Assembly (NCBI GenBank): GCA_022822445.1
Contig: JAJEBR010000029.1
Coordinates: forward strand, 1 to 64,000
Source: Gemmatimonadota bacterium
GTDB lineage: Bacteria > Gemmatimonadota > Gemmatimonadetes > Longimicrobiales > Gaopeijiaceae
Length of the DNA: 64,000 nt
Reading direction: 5' to 3'
Position 1 is the first letter of the stretch. Each line of letters starts with the position of its first letter. This document shows, piece by piece, positions 8,403 through 17,343 of the stretch. The notes beneath the pieces were generated by a model. The model was given only the letters and a program-made list of their open reading frames with translations. It made no database searches and was not told where the DNA came from. A program made the position numbers and the translations under genes.

Positions 8403-9487
8403 CGGCGCACGGCCTCCGCCGCAGCCGCGGACACGCCTCTCCGCTCGCCATCCTCCGCGGCCCCGGCCGCGCCACCCACCGCAGCCCCGGGCCCGCCCCC
8501 CGCCCCGCCATCCCGCCGACCGCCCGGCAGCGGCGTCCCGCTCTCCACCCAGGCCGACCACCAGAGAACCGCCAGCATCTCGGCGCCGGCGGCCAGCCTC
8601 TCCGCCGCGAACTCCAGCGCCTCGGGGGCGGCGGGGCGCCAGGGATCGAAGCCGACGTCGCGGTCGAGGCGGTAGAGCGTCTCGACCTCCGCGTGGGAAG
8701 CCATGATGTGATCCATCACCGCCGCGCGCGCCGAACCCGCGACGGACTGCAGCGGAGCCGTGCCCAGATGCCGCGTCACATCCGCGTCGGTGACCTGCGT
8801 CGTCACGAATCCCGTCTCGAAGCGCGCGTGGAATCCGTTGTCCGTGGTGTAGCCTTCCGGGTTGGGAGTGTCCCGGTCCCAGCCGTTGAAGTGGATCGTG
8901 GTGTGGTGGGGCTGCGATCCGTCAGCCACGTAGTGGCCCAGGATCCCGGCGTCGTTGACGATCCGCTCGGCGATCCATGCCCGCCGCTCCGGGTCGGTCT
9001 CCGCCCGCCACAGCCGCCATTCGGTAACGATGCGCTGGTACAGCTCGGTGATCCGGAAGGGCAGGAATCCGGCGGCCTGCTCGGGCCGCTCCAGCCCGGC
9101 CTCGTAGAGCCGCCGCAGAAAGTCGAAGCGGTCGCGCGCCGCGAGCGCCCCATCGGGAACGTTCTCCAGGTCGATGTAGTGGTCGTACTGGAAGGCCTGA
9201 TCCATCTCCCGCTGCCGGCCCACGCGCCAGCGGTCCGGCTCGGGATTCAGGTAGACCAGCCGCTCGCCCGCCTGCCGGAAGAAGGCCGGCATCCCGGCCG
9301 GCAGCCGGGTCACGGCGGCCCGCGCCGCCATTTCGTGGCCCGCGCCACCCCACGGCGGGGTTGGAACGGCGGAGTGCGCGCCGCCGCCGCCCGCAGGCAC
9401 GGCCGCGCGCGAATCTTCCCCTCCGGGCGCCGCCAGCACCAGCAACCCCGTCGCAATCACCTTCGCCATCGGCATTCCACCGGACAT
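8399..9487 (-). CDS. S1/P1-type zinc nuclease or phospholipase C-like exported enzyme
   Basis: This 362-residue protein has an N-terminal secretion segment and the trinuclear zinc pattern of the P1 nuclease/phospholipase C superfamily. The motifs are WGGAGHE (W46, H51), HYIDLENVP (from H103) and HYVADGSQPHH (H185, D189, H194). Such enzymes cut single-stranded nucleic acids or phospholipids outside the cytoplasm. The ATG at 9487 has AAGGAG about 9 bases upstream, inside the end of the SDR gene. It is joined by GTGA to the MocA-like gene, although the functions look unrelated. The C-terminal 40 residues are Ala/Gly-rich. Confidence 0.82.
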   Translation of the reverse strand: MSGGMPMAKVIATGLLVLAAPGGEDSRAAVPAGGGGAHSAVPTPPWGGAGHEMAARAAVTRLPAGMPAFFRQAGERLVYLNPEPDRWRVGRQREMDQAFQYDHYIDLENVPDGALAARDRFDFLRRLYEAGLERPEQAAGFLPFRITELYQRIVTEWRLWRAETDPERRAWIAERIVNDAGILGHYVADGSQPHHTTIHFNGWDRDTPNPEGYTTDNGFHARFETGFVTTQVTDADVTRHLGTAPLQSVAGSARAAVMDHIMASHAEVETLYRLDRDVGFDPWRPAAPEALEFAAERLAAGAEMLAVLWWSAWVESGTPLPGGRRDGGAGGGPGAAVGGAAGAAEDGERRGVSAAAAEAVRR

Positions 9488-9493
9488 CGGCCC

Positions 9494-10285
9494 CTACTCC
9501 TTCTCCGCGCCCACCGGCCGCCGGTCCATCGCATACGGCGACCGCTGCACGGTCGGCATGATCAGCATCTGCTGAACGTTGACGTGCGGGGGGGTGTTGA
9601 GGACGTAGCAGACCGCATCGGCGATATCCTCGGCCGTGAGCGGGTCCACGCCCTCGTAGACGGTGCGCGCCCGATCCTCGTCGCCGCGGAAGCGGACCAG
9701 TGAGAACTCGGTCTCCACCATGCCGGGATCCACGCTGGACATGCGTACCCGGGTGCCCAGCAGGTCGATGTTGGCCCCCTGGTTGATGGCGCGGACACCG
9801 AACTTCGTGGCGCAGTAGACCGCGCCCTGCGGGTAGACGACGTACCCGGCGATGCTCCCGAGATTGACGACGTGGCCGGAGTCCCGCGCGATCATCCCCG
9901 GCAGGACCTCCCGCATCATGTTCAGCAGGCCCTTGATGTTCGTGTCGATCATGTCGTCCCAGTCCTCGTAACTGCCTTCCTGCACGGTATCGAGGCCACG
10001 GGCCAGTCCCGCGTTGTTGATGAGGATGTCGGGGACCGGGCCGTCGCGCTCCAGGCCGGCCGCGAAGTCGTGCACTGCCGCACGGTCCCTGACGTCGAAG
10101 GTCGCGGTGACGGGTTCGGTCCCGGTGGTGTGCGCGATCTCCCCAGCCAGCGCCTCGAGGCGGTCGCTCCTGCGCCCGGTCAGCACGACGCGCGCGCCCA
10201 GCTCAGCCAGCGCGCGGGCGCACGCTTCGCCGATCCCGGCCGTCGCGCCGGTCACGATCGCGGTCTTTCCCCGGATTCGGTTCAT
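9494..10285 (-). CDS. YdfG-like short-chain dehydrogenase
   Basis: This 263-residue SDR has the cofactor motif TGATAGIG (12-19), NNAG (90-93), catalytic Ser144 and YCATK (157-161). The DWDDMIDTNIKGL and LPGMIARDSGHVVNLGS blocks place it near E. coli YdfG, which oxidizes L-allo-threonine and 3-hydroxy acids and reduces malonic semialdehyde. It is first in the run SDR, nuclease, mocA-like, xdhC, moxR. A copy of the 17-bp motif lies 46-62 bases upstream. An 18-codon leader frame (10338-10282) ends with a TGA overlapping this ATG. Confidence 0.88.
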   Translation of the reverse strand: MNRIRGKTAIVTGATAGIGEACARALAELGARVVLTGRRSDRLEALAGEIAHTTGTEPVTATFDVRDRAAVHDFAAGLERDGPVPDILINNAGLARGLDTVQEGSYEDWDDMIDTNIKGLLNMMREVLPGMIARDSGHVVNLGSIAGYVVYPQGAVYCATKFGVRAINQGANIDLLGTRVRMSSVDPGMVETEFSLVRFRGDEDRARTVYEGVDPLTAEDIADAVCYVLNTPPHVNVQQMLIMPTVQRSPYAMDRRPVGAEKE

Positions 10286-10629
10286 GGATTGGGTGTGAAG
10301 GGGTAACGGGGCGTCGGTATGTAATGTCTGCTTGTCATTTGGTAATGTCGACCTGACAGAGTGATTGTTTTCGACGACAGCCGGCAGATCCGGCGGCACA
10401 GGGAATGTCTGGTGGACGACCGGCCCTTCGCCAGAGGCGGCGCTGACCGCCACTCGCAGGCGCGTCCCTTGTGGGACGTCGCACGCCCGAATAGTAAGCG
10501 CCGGTGCCCCGGTCCGTCACGCGGTTCGCGCCTTTCATAATCTCTCCTTCGGATACAGATTGGTTCTCCGCGGCATCCGTCCCGGCCGCACCCGACTTCC
10601 CCCACCAATCCCGCCCACAGGAGCCCTCC
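10286..10629. other. Divergent intergenic region between SDR and cupin genes
   Basis: No protein gene is convincing here. The left part holds the 17-bp motif copy and a possible 18-codon leader (MTSRHYIPTPRYPFTPNP) that is ATGA-coupled to the SDR. The right part holds the cupin ribosome-binding site (AGGAG, 9 bases before 10630). Confidence 0.5.
10331..10347 (-). promoter_or_regulatory. 17-bp AT-rich motif, copy A
   Basis: The minus strand reads CATTACCAAATGACAAG. It lies 46-62 bases upstream of the SDR start. The 26 bp at 10333-10358 are 22/26 identical to 38436-38461, upstream and at the start of the M28 peptidase. The ATG inside the motif opens the 18-codon leader frame. Confidence 0.55.
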
Positions 10630-11022
10630 ATGACCTCCCCAAAGGTCCGGCACTTCCGCATCGCCGAGCAGCCCCGGGAGCAGCTCAACCCGTTGATCTC
10701 CCGCAGCCTGATCACCGGAGAGCGCACGATGCTCGCCCACGTCTACCTCAAGAAGGGCGCCGTGGTGCCGATGCACTCGCACGACAACGAGCAGATCACC
10801 TACGTGCTCGAGGGCGCGCTCAGGTTCCGGATCGGCAACGGGGGGCCGGACGGGCTCGTGGTGCGCACGGGCGAGGTGCTGCACCTGCCGAGCAACGTCC
10901 CGCACGAGGCCGAGGCGCTCGAAGACACGATCGACGTGGACGTCTTTACCCCCCCGCGCCAGGACTGGCTGGACGGAGACGACGCCTACCTGCGCGGCGG
11001 CGACGCCGGAGAGGGGAGCTGA
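10630..11022 (+). CDS. Small cupin-domain protein
   Basis: This 130-residue single-domain cupin has a metal site with H49, H51 and Gln/Glu 54-55 (PMHSHDNEQ) in motif 1 and H92 (LPSNVPH) in motif 2. Such proteins bind a divalent metal and may act as small dioxygenases, isomerases or sensors; the substrate cannot be told. The ATG at 10630 has AGGAG 9 bases upstream. It precedes ilvE by 4 bases and is therefore probably co-transcribed with it. Confidence 0.85.
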   Translation: MTSPKVRHFRIAEQPREQLNPLISRSLITGERTMLAHVYLKKGAVVPMHSHDNEQITYVLEGALRFRIGNGGPDGLVVRTGEVLHLPSNVPHEAEALEDTIDVDVFTPPRQDWLDGDDAYLRGGDAGEGS

Positions 11023-11026
11023 CCCG

Positions 11027-11962
11027 ATGGGCAGCACAGGCAAGCTCACCGGCAGCCCCTGGATCTGGAAGGACGGGGACCACATCCGCTGGGAGGACGC
11101 GACGGTCCACGTCATGAGCCTCGCCGTGCAGTTCGCGGCCTCCGTCTTCGAGGGGATCCGCTGCTACGAGACCCCCAGCGGGCCGGCGGTCTTCAGGCTG
11201 CACGACCATCTGAAGCGGCTGATGACGTCGAGCCGGACCTACCGCATGCAGCCGGACTACACGATCGACGAGCTGGCGGACGCGACCGTGGCGACGATCC
11301 GGAAGAACGGGGTGACTGCCTGCTACGTCCGCCCGACGGTGCTGCGGGGCTACGGCGCGTCGAGCATGCACCCGGAGAAGAGTCCGATCGAGACGTACAT
11401 CCCCATGTGGCCCTGGGGTGCGTACCTGGGCGAGGAGGCGCTGACGCGCGGGGTGGACGTGTGCGTCTCGTCGTGGCACCGCCCGGCGCCGAACACCATC
11501 CCGAGCGGAGCCAAGGCATCCGGCAACTACCTCCTCTCTGCGCTGATGGTGATGGAGGCGTCGTCCCACGGCTACGCCGAGGCGATCGGGCTCGGACCCG
11601 GCGGCCTGGTGAGCGAGGGGAGCGGCCAGAACCTCTTCCTGGTCGTGGATGGTGACGTGCTGACGCCGATTCTGGACGGTACATCGCTTTCCGGTATCAC
11701 GCGGCATACGGTACTGAAGATCGCGGCGGAGCTCGACCTGACAATGCGCGAACAGCTGGTGACGCGGGAGATGCTCTACGGCGCCGACGAGCTCTTCTTC
11801 ACGGGAACGGCGTCGGAAGTCACGCCGATCCGGTCGGTGGACGGGCTGACGGTGGGCGAAGGCCGGCGCGGTCCGGTCACGGAGCGGATCCAGCGGCGGT
11901 ACCTGGAGCTGGCGCAGGGGGAAGGGCCGGACCCGTGGGGGTGGCTGACGTATCTGGGGTGA
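11027..11962 (+). CDS. ilvE: Branched-chain amino acid aminotransferase
   Basis: This 311-residue fold-type IV PLP enzyme transfers amino groups between glutamate and leucine, isoleucine or valine. The PLP lysine is K163 in PSGAKASGNY. FEGIRCYET and the EGSGQNLFLV block are typical of IlvE, and so is the length. It directly follows the cupin gene, with GGAG-rich sequence before the ATG. A leucine dehydrogenase gene at 38691 may act on the same amino acids. Confidence 0.93.
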   Translation: MGSTGKLTGSPWIWKDGDHIRWEDATVHVMSLAVQFAASVFEGIRCYETPSGPAVFRLHDHLKRLMTSSRTYRMQPDYTIDELADATVATIRKNGVTACYVRPTVLRGYGASSMHPEKSPIETYIPMWPWGAYLGEEALTRGVDVCVSSWHRPAPNTIPSGAKASGNYLLSALMVMEASSHGYAEAIGLGPGGLVSEGSGQNLFLVVDGDVLTPILDGTSLSGITRHTVLKIAAELDLTMREQLVTREMLYGADELFFTGTASEVTPIRSVDGLTVGEGRRGPVTERIQRRYLELAQGEGPDPWGWLTYLG

Positions 11963-12107
11963 GCGGATTACTCCGGGAACCCGGCGCTGCGAATCGGTGT
12001 ATCGGGATAGAGCCGTCACACGGTTTGGCCGGATCGACCGTCCCTGGGTAACCGACCGAGGGAGCAAACGCCCAGATGGAACCAAAACGCCAGGAAGGAG
12101 CCTTGGA

Positions 12108-12698
12108 ATGTGGAACGCCCGCAATCTTCTGCCCGCCGCCGTCGCGCTTGCGCTGACCACCGCCGCCTGTAGCGACACGACCGAACCGGCGGAACCGCTA
12201 ACCGAACAGGAGGCGATGGATCTCCTGGAGGGGTACAGGGTGCTGCAGACGCTGACCGACCCCAACATCATCTCCGAGACGGAAGGCGGCGCCGTGATCG
12301 AGTGTCCGCTCGGTGGACGGATTGAGTTCACCGGGAGCGCCGAGGATGAATTCGCCGGCGACACGGCGCGCATCAATCTGGACATCCGGGCCAATCCGAT
12401 GGCCTGCGTGGTGTCGGGCAACGGTACCGAATTCACCATCACCGGTGATCCGAACGTCCGTGAGCGCATCACGCTCGAGATCGTCGGCTTCTTCGAGGTT
12501 TTCGACATCTCCGGCGGCACCGTCGGCGCTCTGGCCTGGGAGGCGGACGACCGCTCGGGTAGCTGCGACATCGACCTGGCGCTGGCCGCCGAGCCCGACC
12601 TCTCGGACCCGGACAATCCCGGAGTGAACGGCACCCTGAGCGGGATGCTGTGCGGGCACGAAGTCGAGATCGACGTGGACGACCTGCCGATCGAATAG
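12108..12698 (+). CDS. Lipoprotein of unknown function, copy 1 of a tandem pair
   Basis: This 196-residue protein has a lipoprotein signal (ALTTAAC) and an acidic mature part. It shares LTEQEAMDLL, DEEFAGDT-like (EDEFAGDTARI), an ACVV segment and a closing LCGHEVEIDV with the next gene, so the two are paralogues. Paired cysteines (ECPLGG, CVVSG, SCDIDL, LCGH) could form disulfides. I do not recognise the family. The ATG at 12108 follows AAGGAG with 7-base spacing. Confidence 0.75.
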   Translation: MWNARNLLPAAVALALTTAACSDTTEPAEPLTEQEAMDLLEGYRVLQTLTDPNIISETEGGAVIECPLGGRIEFTGSAEDEFAGDTARINLDIRANPMACVVSGNGTEFTITGDPNVRERITLEIVGFFEVFDISGGTVGALAWEADDRSGSCDIDLALAAEPDLSDPDNPGVNGTLSGMLCGHEVEIDVDDLPIE

Positions 12699-12770
12699 GA
12701 AGGCGGGTCTGGCGGAAGCCGGGCCATCCGACCAGAATTGCGGCGGCCGGAGGACCAGCGGAAACGGATA

Positions 12771-13358
12771 ATGGCGATGGCGAGATCAATCGTACCTGCA
12801 ACAATGGCGATGGTGCTCTGCGCGGTTGCCTGCGGGGGCGATTCGACGTCGCCCGAAAACGTACTGACGGAACAGGAGGCGATCGAGCTCTTCCAGGCGC
12901 TGAAGGAGTTCGAGGGTCGGGTGAACTTCGCCGGAATCCCGGGGCTGCAGGAACGCCTTGTCGTCACCTGCCCCGCCGGAGGTCACGCGGAGTTCGCCAG
13001 CTGGCTGGATGAGGAGTTCGCGGGCGACACGACGCGGCTCTTTCTCAACCGACAGATCACCCCGAACGCCTGCTGGCTCACGGTCGATGGGGTCCTGTAC
13101 AGTTTGTTCGGGACTCCTTCGGTTCACGAACAGACTCTGACGGAGACGGTCGGGGATTCCGGGCATTTCGATGTGGAGGGTGTTGTCTTCGGTTCGTTCG
13201 GATGGACGTCGGAGGGCCGGTCGTCCGATTGCAGGCTGGAGTTGACCCTCAGCATGGAGTCCGACCTCGCGGACCCCGAAAACCCGATGCTGGTCGGCGA
13301 CCTCAGCGGGGAGCTGTGTGGCCACAACGTGACCATCGAGGTGTCGGAACCCCTGTGA
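12771..13358 (+). CDS. Lipoprotein of unknown function, copy 2 of a tandem pair
   Basis: This 195-residue paralogue of the preceding gene has the lipobox-like CAVACGG. It also has LTEQEAIELF, DEEFAGDTTR, matching cysteines (TCPAGG, ACWLT, DCRLEL, LCGHN) and the same C-terminal LCGHxVxIxV. Divergence is substantial, so the duplication is old. The ATG at 12771 is chosen because it directly precedes a good signal peptide; a second ATG lies at 12777. No strong ribosome-binding site is visible at the right distance. Confidence 0.7.
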   Translation: MAMARSIVPATMAMVLCAVACGGDSTSPENVLTEQEAIELFQALKEFEGRVNFAGIPGLQERLVVTCPAGGHAEFASWLDEEFAGDTTRLFLNRQITPNACWLTVDGVLYSLFGTPSVHEQTLTETVGDSGHFDVEGVVFGSFGWTSEGRSSDCRLELTLSMESDLADPENPMLVGDLSGELCGHNVTIEVSEPL

Positions 13359-13430
13359 TCGACCGGTGCGGGGACGAGTCCGCGGGGAGCCGCGGGGCCG
13401 TTCCCGTTCGGACCCCAGGCGGGCGCCCGG

Positions 13431-14840
13431 TTACCCGCGGTCCAGGGCGAGGAGCGACCGGAGCAGGACGCTGGCGCCGCGCGCGATGTCGTCGGGGGCC
13501 GTGTATTCATCGGGTGAATGGCTGATGCCGCCCCGGCTCGGCACGAAGATCATCCCGACGGGGCCGAGTTCGGCCATGCTCTGGGCGTCGTGGCCCGCGC
13601 CCGATGGCATGCGCGTGTGGGAGTAGCCGAGGTCGGCGGCGGCGGCCTCGACGATGTCGCGGAAGCGGGGGTCGGTGGGCGCGGCCAGGCTCTCGTAGAA
13701 CTGCTCGAGGGTGATGGTGACCTCGCGGTCGGCTTCGATCGTGCGCGCCCCGGCTTCGATGGCTGCGAACACGCGGTCGATCTTCGACATCTCCAGGTCG
13801 CGGATCTCGAGCGTGGCCCGCACCTCGCCCGGCACGACGTTGGGCGCGCCCGGGATCGCCTCGATGCGGCCGACCGTGGCGACCTGCCGTCCCGGCATGG
13901 TGGTGGCGACTTCGTTCGCCGCGCGAACAAAGTCGGCGGCGGCGACCAGCGCGTCCCGGCGCTGGGGCATGGGGGTCGTACCGGCGTGGTTCTGGGCGCC
14001 GCGCACGGTGACGTTCCAGCGCCGGATGCCGACGATGCCCTCGACGACGCCGATCTGGAGGCCGCCCGCCTCCAGGAACGCGCCCTGCTCGATGTGCAGC
14101 TCGAGGAACCCGGCCATCGAGCCGGGATCGCGCTGCGCTTCGGCGAGCCGCGCGGGGTCGCCGCCGAGCCGCGCGATGCCGTCCCGTATGGGGTGGCCGG
14201 AGGCCGTGACGATGTCGAGTTCGAAGGGGAAGACGCGGCCGACGAGTGCGCGGCTGCCGGTCTTCCCGCCCTCCTCGTTCTGGAAGATGATGACCTCGAG
14301 GGGATGGCGCAGCGCGATGTCGTGGTCGTGCAGGGTGAGGGCGACTTCGAGGGCGGCCGCCGAGCCGACCTGGCCGTCGTAGCTGCCTCCGCTCGGGACC
14401 GTGTCCATGTGGGACCCGGTGATGATCGGCTGGGCCGCCGGGTCGGTGCCGGGGCGGCGGCCGATGAGGTTGCCGGCGAGATCGGTGGAGACTTCGAGGC
14501 CGGCGCGCCGCATGACCCCGGTGGCGTAGTCGCGGCCCGCGAGGTCCTCGTCGCTGTAGGCGAGCCGGGTCGTGCCGCCGTCGTCGGTGCCGCCGAAGCG
14601 GCGGAAGTCGGCGAGGAGGGCGTTGAGGCGTGAGGCGTCGACGGTGGGGGGCTGGGGGAACCCGCGCAGCGAACGACCGGCAGCCAGCGCACGATCCACC
14701 AGGCCCGCCGCGGCCAGCGCCGACAGTTGCAGGAAGGCACGCCGTGAGTGCGGGGCACCGCGCAAGTGCGGGGCACGGCGCGAGTGTGGGGCACGGCGCG
14801 AGTGTGGGGCACTGCGATGCAATCGGTGGGCAAGGGTCAT
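13431..14840 (-). CDS. Tat-exported M20-type amidohydrolase (N-carbamoyl amino acid/allantoate hydrolase-like)
   Basis: This 469-residue protein is a metal-dependent amidase of the M20 family, allantoate amidohydrolase/N-carbamoyl-L-amino acid hydrolase branch. Metal and catalytic residues are visible in GSHMDTV (H144, D146), YDGQVG (D155), FQNEEGG (E189, E190) and LHIEQG (H249, E251). A twin-arginine leader SRRAFLQLSALAAAG at residues 33-47 indicates export. Ahead of it, an 18-bp minisatellite repeats RRAPHS units, giving extra twin arginines. The start at 14840 has no strong ribosome-binding site. The exact substrate is open. Confidence 0.85.
   Translation of the reverse strand: MTLAHRLHRSAPHSRRAPHSRRAPHLRGAPHSRRAFLQLSALAAAGLVDRALAAGRSLRGFPQPPTVDASRLNALLADFRRFGGTDDGGTTRLAYSDEDLAGRDYATGVMRRAGLEVSTDLAGNLIGRRPGTDPAAQPIITGSHMDTVPSGGSYDGQVGSAAALEVALTLHDHDIALRHPLEVIIFQNEEGGKTGSRALVGRVFPFELDIVTASGHPIRDGIARLGGDPARLAEAQRDPGSMAGFLELHIEQGAFLEAGGLQIGVVEGIVGIRRWNVTVRGAQNHAGTTPMPQRRDALVAAADFVRAANEVATTMPGRQVATVGRIEAIPGAPNVVPGEVRATLEIRDLEMSKIDRVFAAIEAGARTIEADREVTITLEQFYESLAAPTDPRFRDIVEAAAADLGYSHTRMPSGAGHDAQSMAELGPVGMIFVPSRGGISHSPDEYTAPDDIARGASVLLRSLLALDRG
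14741..14812 (-). repeat. Four 18-bp units in the Tat leader of the M20 amidohydrolase
   Basis: Units at 14741-14758, 14759-14776, 14777-14794 and 14795-14812 share GTG(C/T)GGGGCAC cores. The last two are identical. Each unit encodes a hexapeptide of the RRAPHS type, so the array multiplies arginine pairs before the true Tat motif. Just upstream, at about 14873-14933, a 23-bp sequence beginning GTCGTGCAGAGAGTCGCGCG occurs twice. Confidence 0.8.
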
Positions 14841-15078
14841 GTTGTGATTCCGTTGGGCGCGTACCTCCGACGCGGTCGTGCAGAGAGTCGCGCGGCGCGT
14901 CGCGGGGAGCGTCGTGCAGAGAGTCGCGCGGCGCGGTCGCGCGGAGTTGGCCGGGCGGCCATCTTTGTTCTCCGGTCGCACAAAGTGACTCATCCCGGCC
15001 CTGCGCGCGAACCCGCGCCGCTGCATGCGCAGACAAGTCGCTCAACTCCCCCCCCGCCACCACGAGACCTTCCCACGA

Positions 15079-15798
15079 ATGGACACCGCCCCCGGCCCCG
15101 GCAACGACGTCTTCGACTTCGACGGCGACTACGGCGAGGGTTACGAGGCCCTCGCCCGCCAGGTGATCCCGGGATACCGCACGTTCTTCCCGATGTTCAC
15201 CGCCATCATCGAGCCGGATCTCCCGCCGCACGGCCGCGTACTCGTTGTCGGCGCCGGCACGGGAATCGAGCTGATCGCGCTCAAGCGCGCGCGGCCGGAC
15301 CTGCGTCTGCACGGGGTCGACCCGTCGGAACAGATGTTGCGGATCGCCGAGCGGAGAGTGGCCGACGCCGGCCTGGAGAGCGGTGTGTCCTACCAGCTCG
15401 GCTACACCCGCGACGTGCCGCCCACTCCCCGATTCGACGCCGCCACCCTCATCAATGTCCTCCATTTCGTACCCGACAACGGTGCAAAGGCGGCCCTCCT
15501 GCACGATATCGCGCGTCGTCTCCGGCCAGGTGCGGTCTTCGTGCTCTTCGACCTGCACGGCGACCCCGGTTCGGAGGAGCACGAGCGCTACATGCCGGCA
15601 TGGCGCCGCTACTGGAGGATTCGGGGCATGACCCAGGAAGAGATCGCCGCCTTCGACGAGCGCATTCGCCACGGCATCCATTTCGCACCGCCCGGGCGGG
15701 TGCTGGAACTGGCCCGGGACGCGGGGTTCACCGATCCGCAACGGTTCTTCAAGGGCATGCTCTACGGCGGCTGGACCTTTCGGCGGGCAGGCGGGTGA
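15079..15798 (+). CDS. Class I SAM-dependent methyltransferase
   Basis: This 239-residue enzyme has the SAM-binding motif VLVVGAGTGIEL at residues 54-65, an acidic loop HGVDPSEQM and motif IV-like TLINVLHFVPDN. The PGYRTFFPMF stretch before the SAM fold recalls CmoA-like proteins, but the substrate is not inferable. I chose the ATG at 15079; the frame is open further upstream without a better start. It converges on the beta-propeller gene and sits next to the M20 amidohydrolase in divergent orientation. Confidence 0.82.
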   Translation: MDTAPGPGNDVFDFDGDYGEGYEALARQVIPGYRTFFPMFTAIIEPDLPPHGRVLVVGAGTGIELIALKRARPDLRLHGVDPSEQMLRIAERRVADAGLESGVSYQLGYTRDVPPTPRFDAATLINVLHFVPDNGAKAALLHDIARRLRPGAVFVLFDLHGDPGSEEHERYMPAWRRYWRIRGMTQEEIAAFDERIRHGIHFAPPGRVLELARDAGFTDPQRFFKGMLYGGWTFRRAGG

Positions 15799-15853
15799 CC
15801 CGAAGGTCATGCCCGCCGCCGCCCGCTCGTGGGAGCCGACGACCCCGCAGCTC

Positions 15854-17182
15854 TCAGCGTATCGCTTCGGGCAGACGTCTCACGACCACGGATGCCACGC
15901 CCATTTCGCTGGTCTCGACAAAGGCGACCAGGCCGTCCGGGCCAAACGCCGAAGGGAGAGCCGTGGAGCCGGGAGCCAAGGTGCCCACATAGCGTCCATC
16001 CGCGCTGAGCAGGTCGATCGGGCTTCCCCCTGAAGCCTCGTCGTGCCAGCGCTGGACCCAGATCAAGCCCTCCCAGCCTGTCCTCAGGTCCTGTACGACC
16101 GGGATCTCGGGGAAGAACTCCGCCGACTCGATCCGGGCCCGCTGGAATCCGACAGCCGCCTGGTGCATCGGATCGCCGCTCCGTTCCGCGCGTTCTTCAA
16201 GCGCTGCCAGCCGATCCCGCATGCGCTCCATCTCGGCAGCCCTGATGCGGTCCGTCACGGGCCTGGGCTGGAACGGCCGGGTCACGATGAGGGACAGCCG
16301 GCCGTCCGGCCCGGCAAGCTTGATCTCGTAGTCGGAGGAGTCGGTGTATGCCACGCCTCCATCGGGGAGCACCCCGGCTCGCAGCACGGGTTCGAACGTT
16401 CTCGGGTCGCCGGGAGGCTCCCATCCGGCCGCAATCGTGTCGGTCAGGACGGTGGTACCGCCCAAGTCGTAACCCAGGACGTGCCGGAACGATGCATCGT
16501 CCTCCATGGGGTAGTCGACCTCGGTTGTCGAGAGGATTCGATCGGTTCCAGCGAAGGCCTGCAACCCCGCGATCACGACATAGCGGGCGCCCGCGCTGCC
16601 CAGGGGGATCAGGCGTTCGTAAACGCCATCGGCCCGGAAGAGGGCGAATCCCTGCCGCCCGAAGTCGAAGACCGCCGCGCGCCCATCCCGCATGACGGCC
16701 ATCCTGAGAATGTCCGCGATGTTGCGCCCGAACTCCCCGGGGCCTTCGCCTTCCCCCGCGAACTGGCGTACCAGATTGCCTTCCGGGTCGACGACCGAGA
16801 TCCGCAACGCCTGTGTATCGAGGATGTACAGATTGCCGGCCCCGTCGAAGGCCACCCCGGCTATGCGGCCGAAGGCATCCCATCGGTGGCCTTCCAGAGC
16901 ACCGACCCGATAGATGTCCTGGAAGACGGGAGCGATGGGCCGGTCCTGCGCGGTATGCTCGATCACCCGCTGGCCGGACAGGGGAACGGGCGTCACTCCG
17001 ATTGCTGCCAGGGTCACTCCGAGCGTGAAAGTCACTCCGAGCGTGAAAGTCACTCCGGGTGCCGCGAGGGTCACTCCGCGCGCCGCCCCGGCGGCGCCGC
17101 GTCCTGCAATTCTCCTGGGCGCCGCGACGCGTCGCGGGCCCCGTGGATTGTGCGCGCCCCTCTTCGGCTTCCGAGCTTTCAT
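15854..17182 (-). CDS. Exported 6-bladed beta-propeller protein
   Basis: This 442-residue protein has an N-terminal secretion segment of about 65 residues and NHL/6-bladed-propeller blades ([20 protein letters not shown], then GEGEGPGEF). The GEGPGEF motif is common in large paralogous families of Gemmatimonadota-like genomes. Function is unknown; such propellers bind ligands or partners. Its signal region contains a minisatellite that repeats [12 protein letters not shown] units. A homologous lipoprotein lies at 24299-25519, on the far side of the sox cluster. Confidence 0.78.
   Translation of the reverse strand: MKARKPKRGAHNPRGPRRVAAPRRIAGRGAAGAARGVTLAAPGVTFTLGVTFTLGVTLAAIGVTPVPLSGQRVIEHTAQDRPIAPVFQDIYRVGALEGHRWDAFGRIAGVAFDGAGNLYILDTQALRISVVDPEGNLVRQFAGEGEGPGEFGRNIADILRMAVMRDGRAAVFDFGRQGFALFRADGVYERLIPLGSAGARYVVIAGLQAFAGTDRILSTTEVDYPMEDDASFRHVLGYDLGGTTVLTDTIAAGWEPPGDPRTFEPVLRAGVLPDGGVAYTDSSDYEIKLAGPDGRLSLIVTRPFQPRPVTDRIRAAEMERMRDRLAALEERAERSGDPMHQAAVGFQRARIESAEFFPEIPVVQDLRTGWEGLIWVQRWHDEASGGSPIDLLSADGRYVGTLAPGSTALPSAFGPDGLVAFVETSEMGVASVVVRRLPEAIR
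16992..17077 (-). repeat. 18-21-bp minisatellite in the signal region of the beta-propeller gene
   Basis: GTCACTCC recurs at 16992, 17013, 17031, 17049 and 17070 with 18- or 21-base spacing, and GAGCGTGAAA fills two of the gaps exactly. All spacings are multiples of three, so the array lengthens the hydrophobic leader in frame. Confidence 0.8.
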
Positions 17183-17343
17183 TGTTTCCGCTTTCGCTGT
17201 CCTGGCTCTCCTCGGCCCTGTTTCCCGGCGTGATTATCCCGCCGCACCGGAGACACCGGTCCGGTTGCCAGGGTTGCACGGGCGGTCGGCGAGTGGTCGC
17301 CAAACCCCGCTGACAACCCTCCGGATTGCGCGGATCGGCAGGG

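Noticed and set aside
13507-15810. 767-codon minus-strand frame over the M20 amidohydrolase
   Set aside because: It runs in the wrong frame relative to the intact M20 motifs and through the minisatellite.
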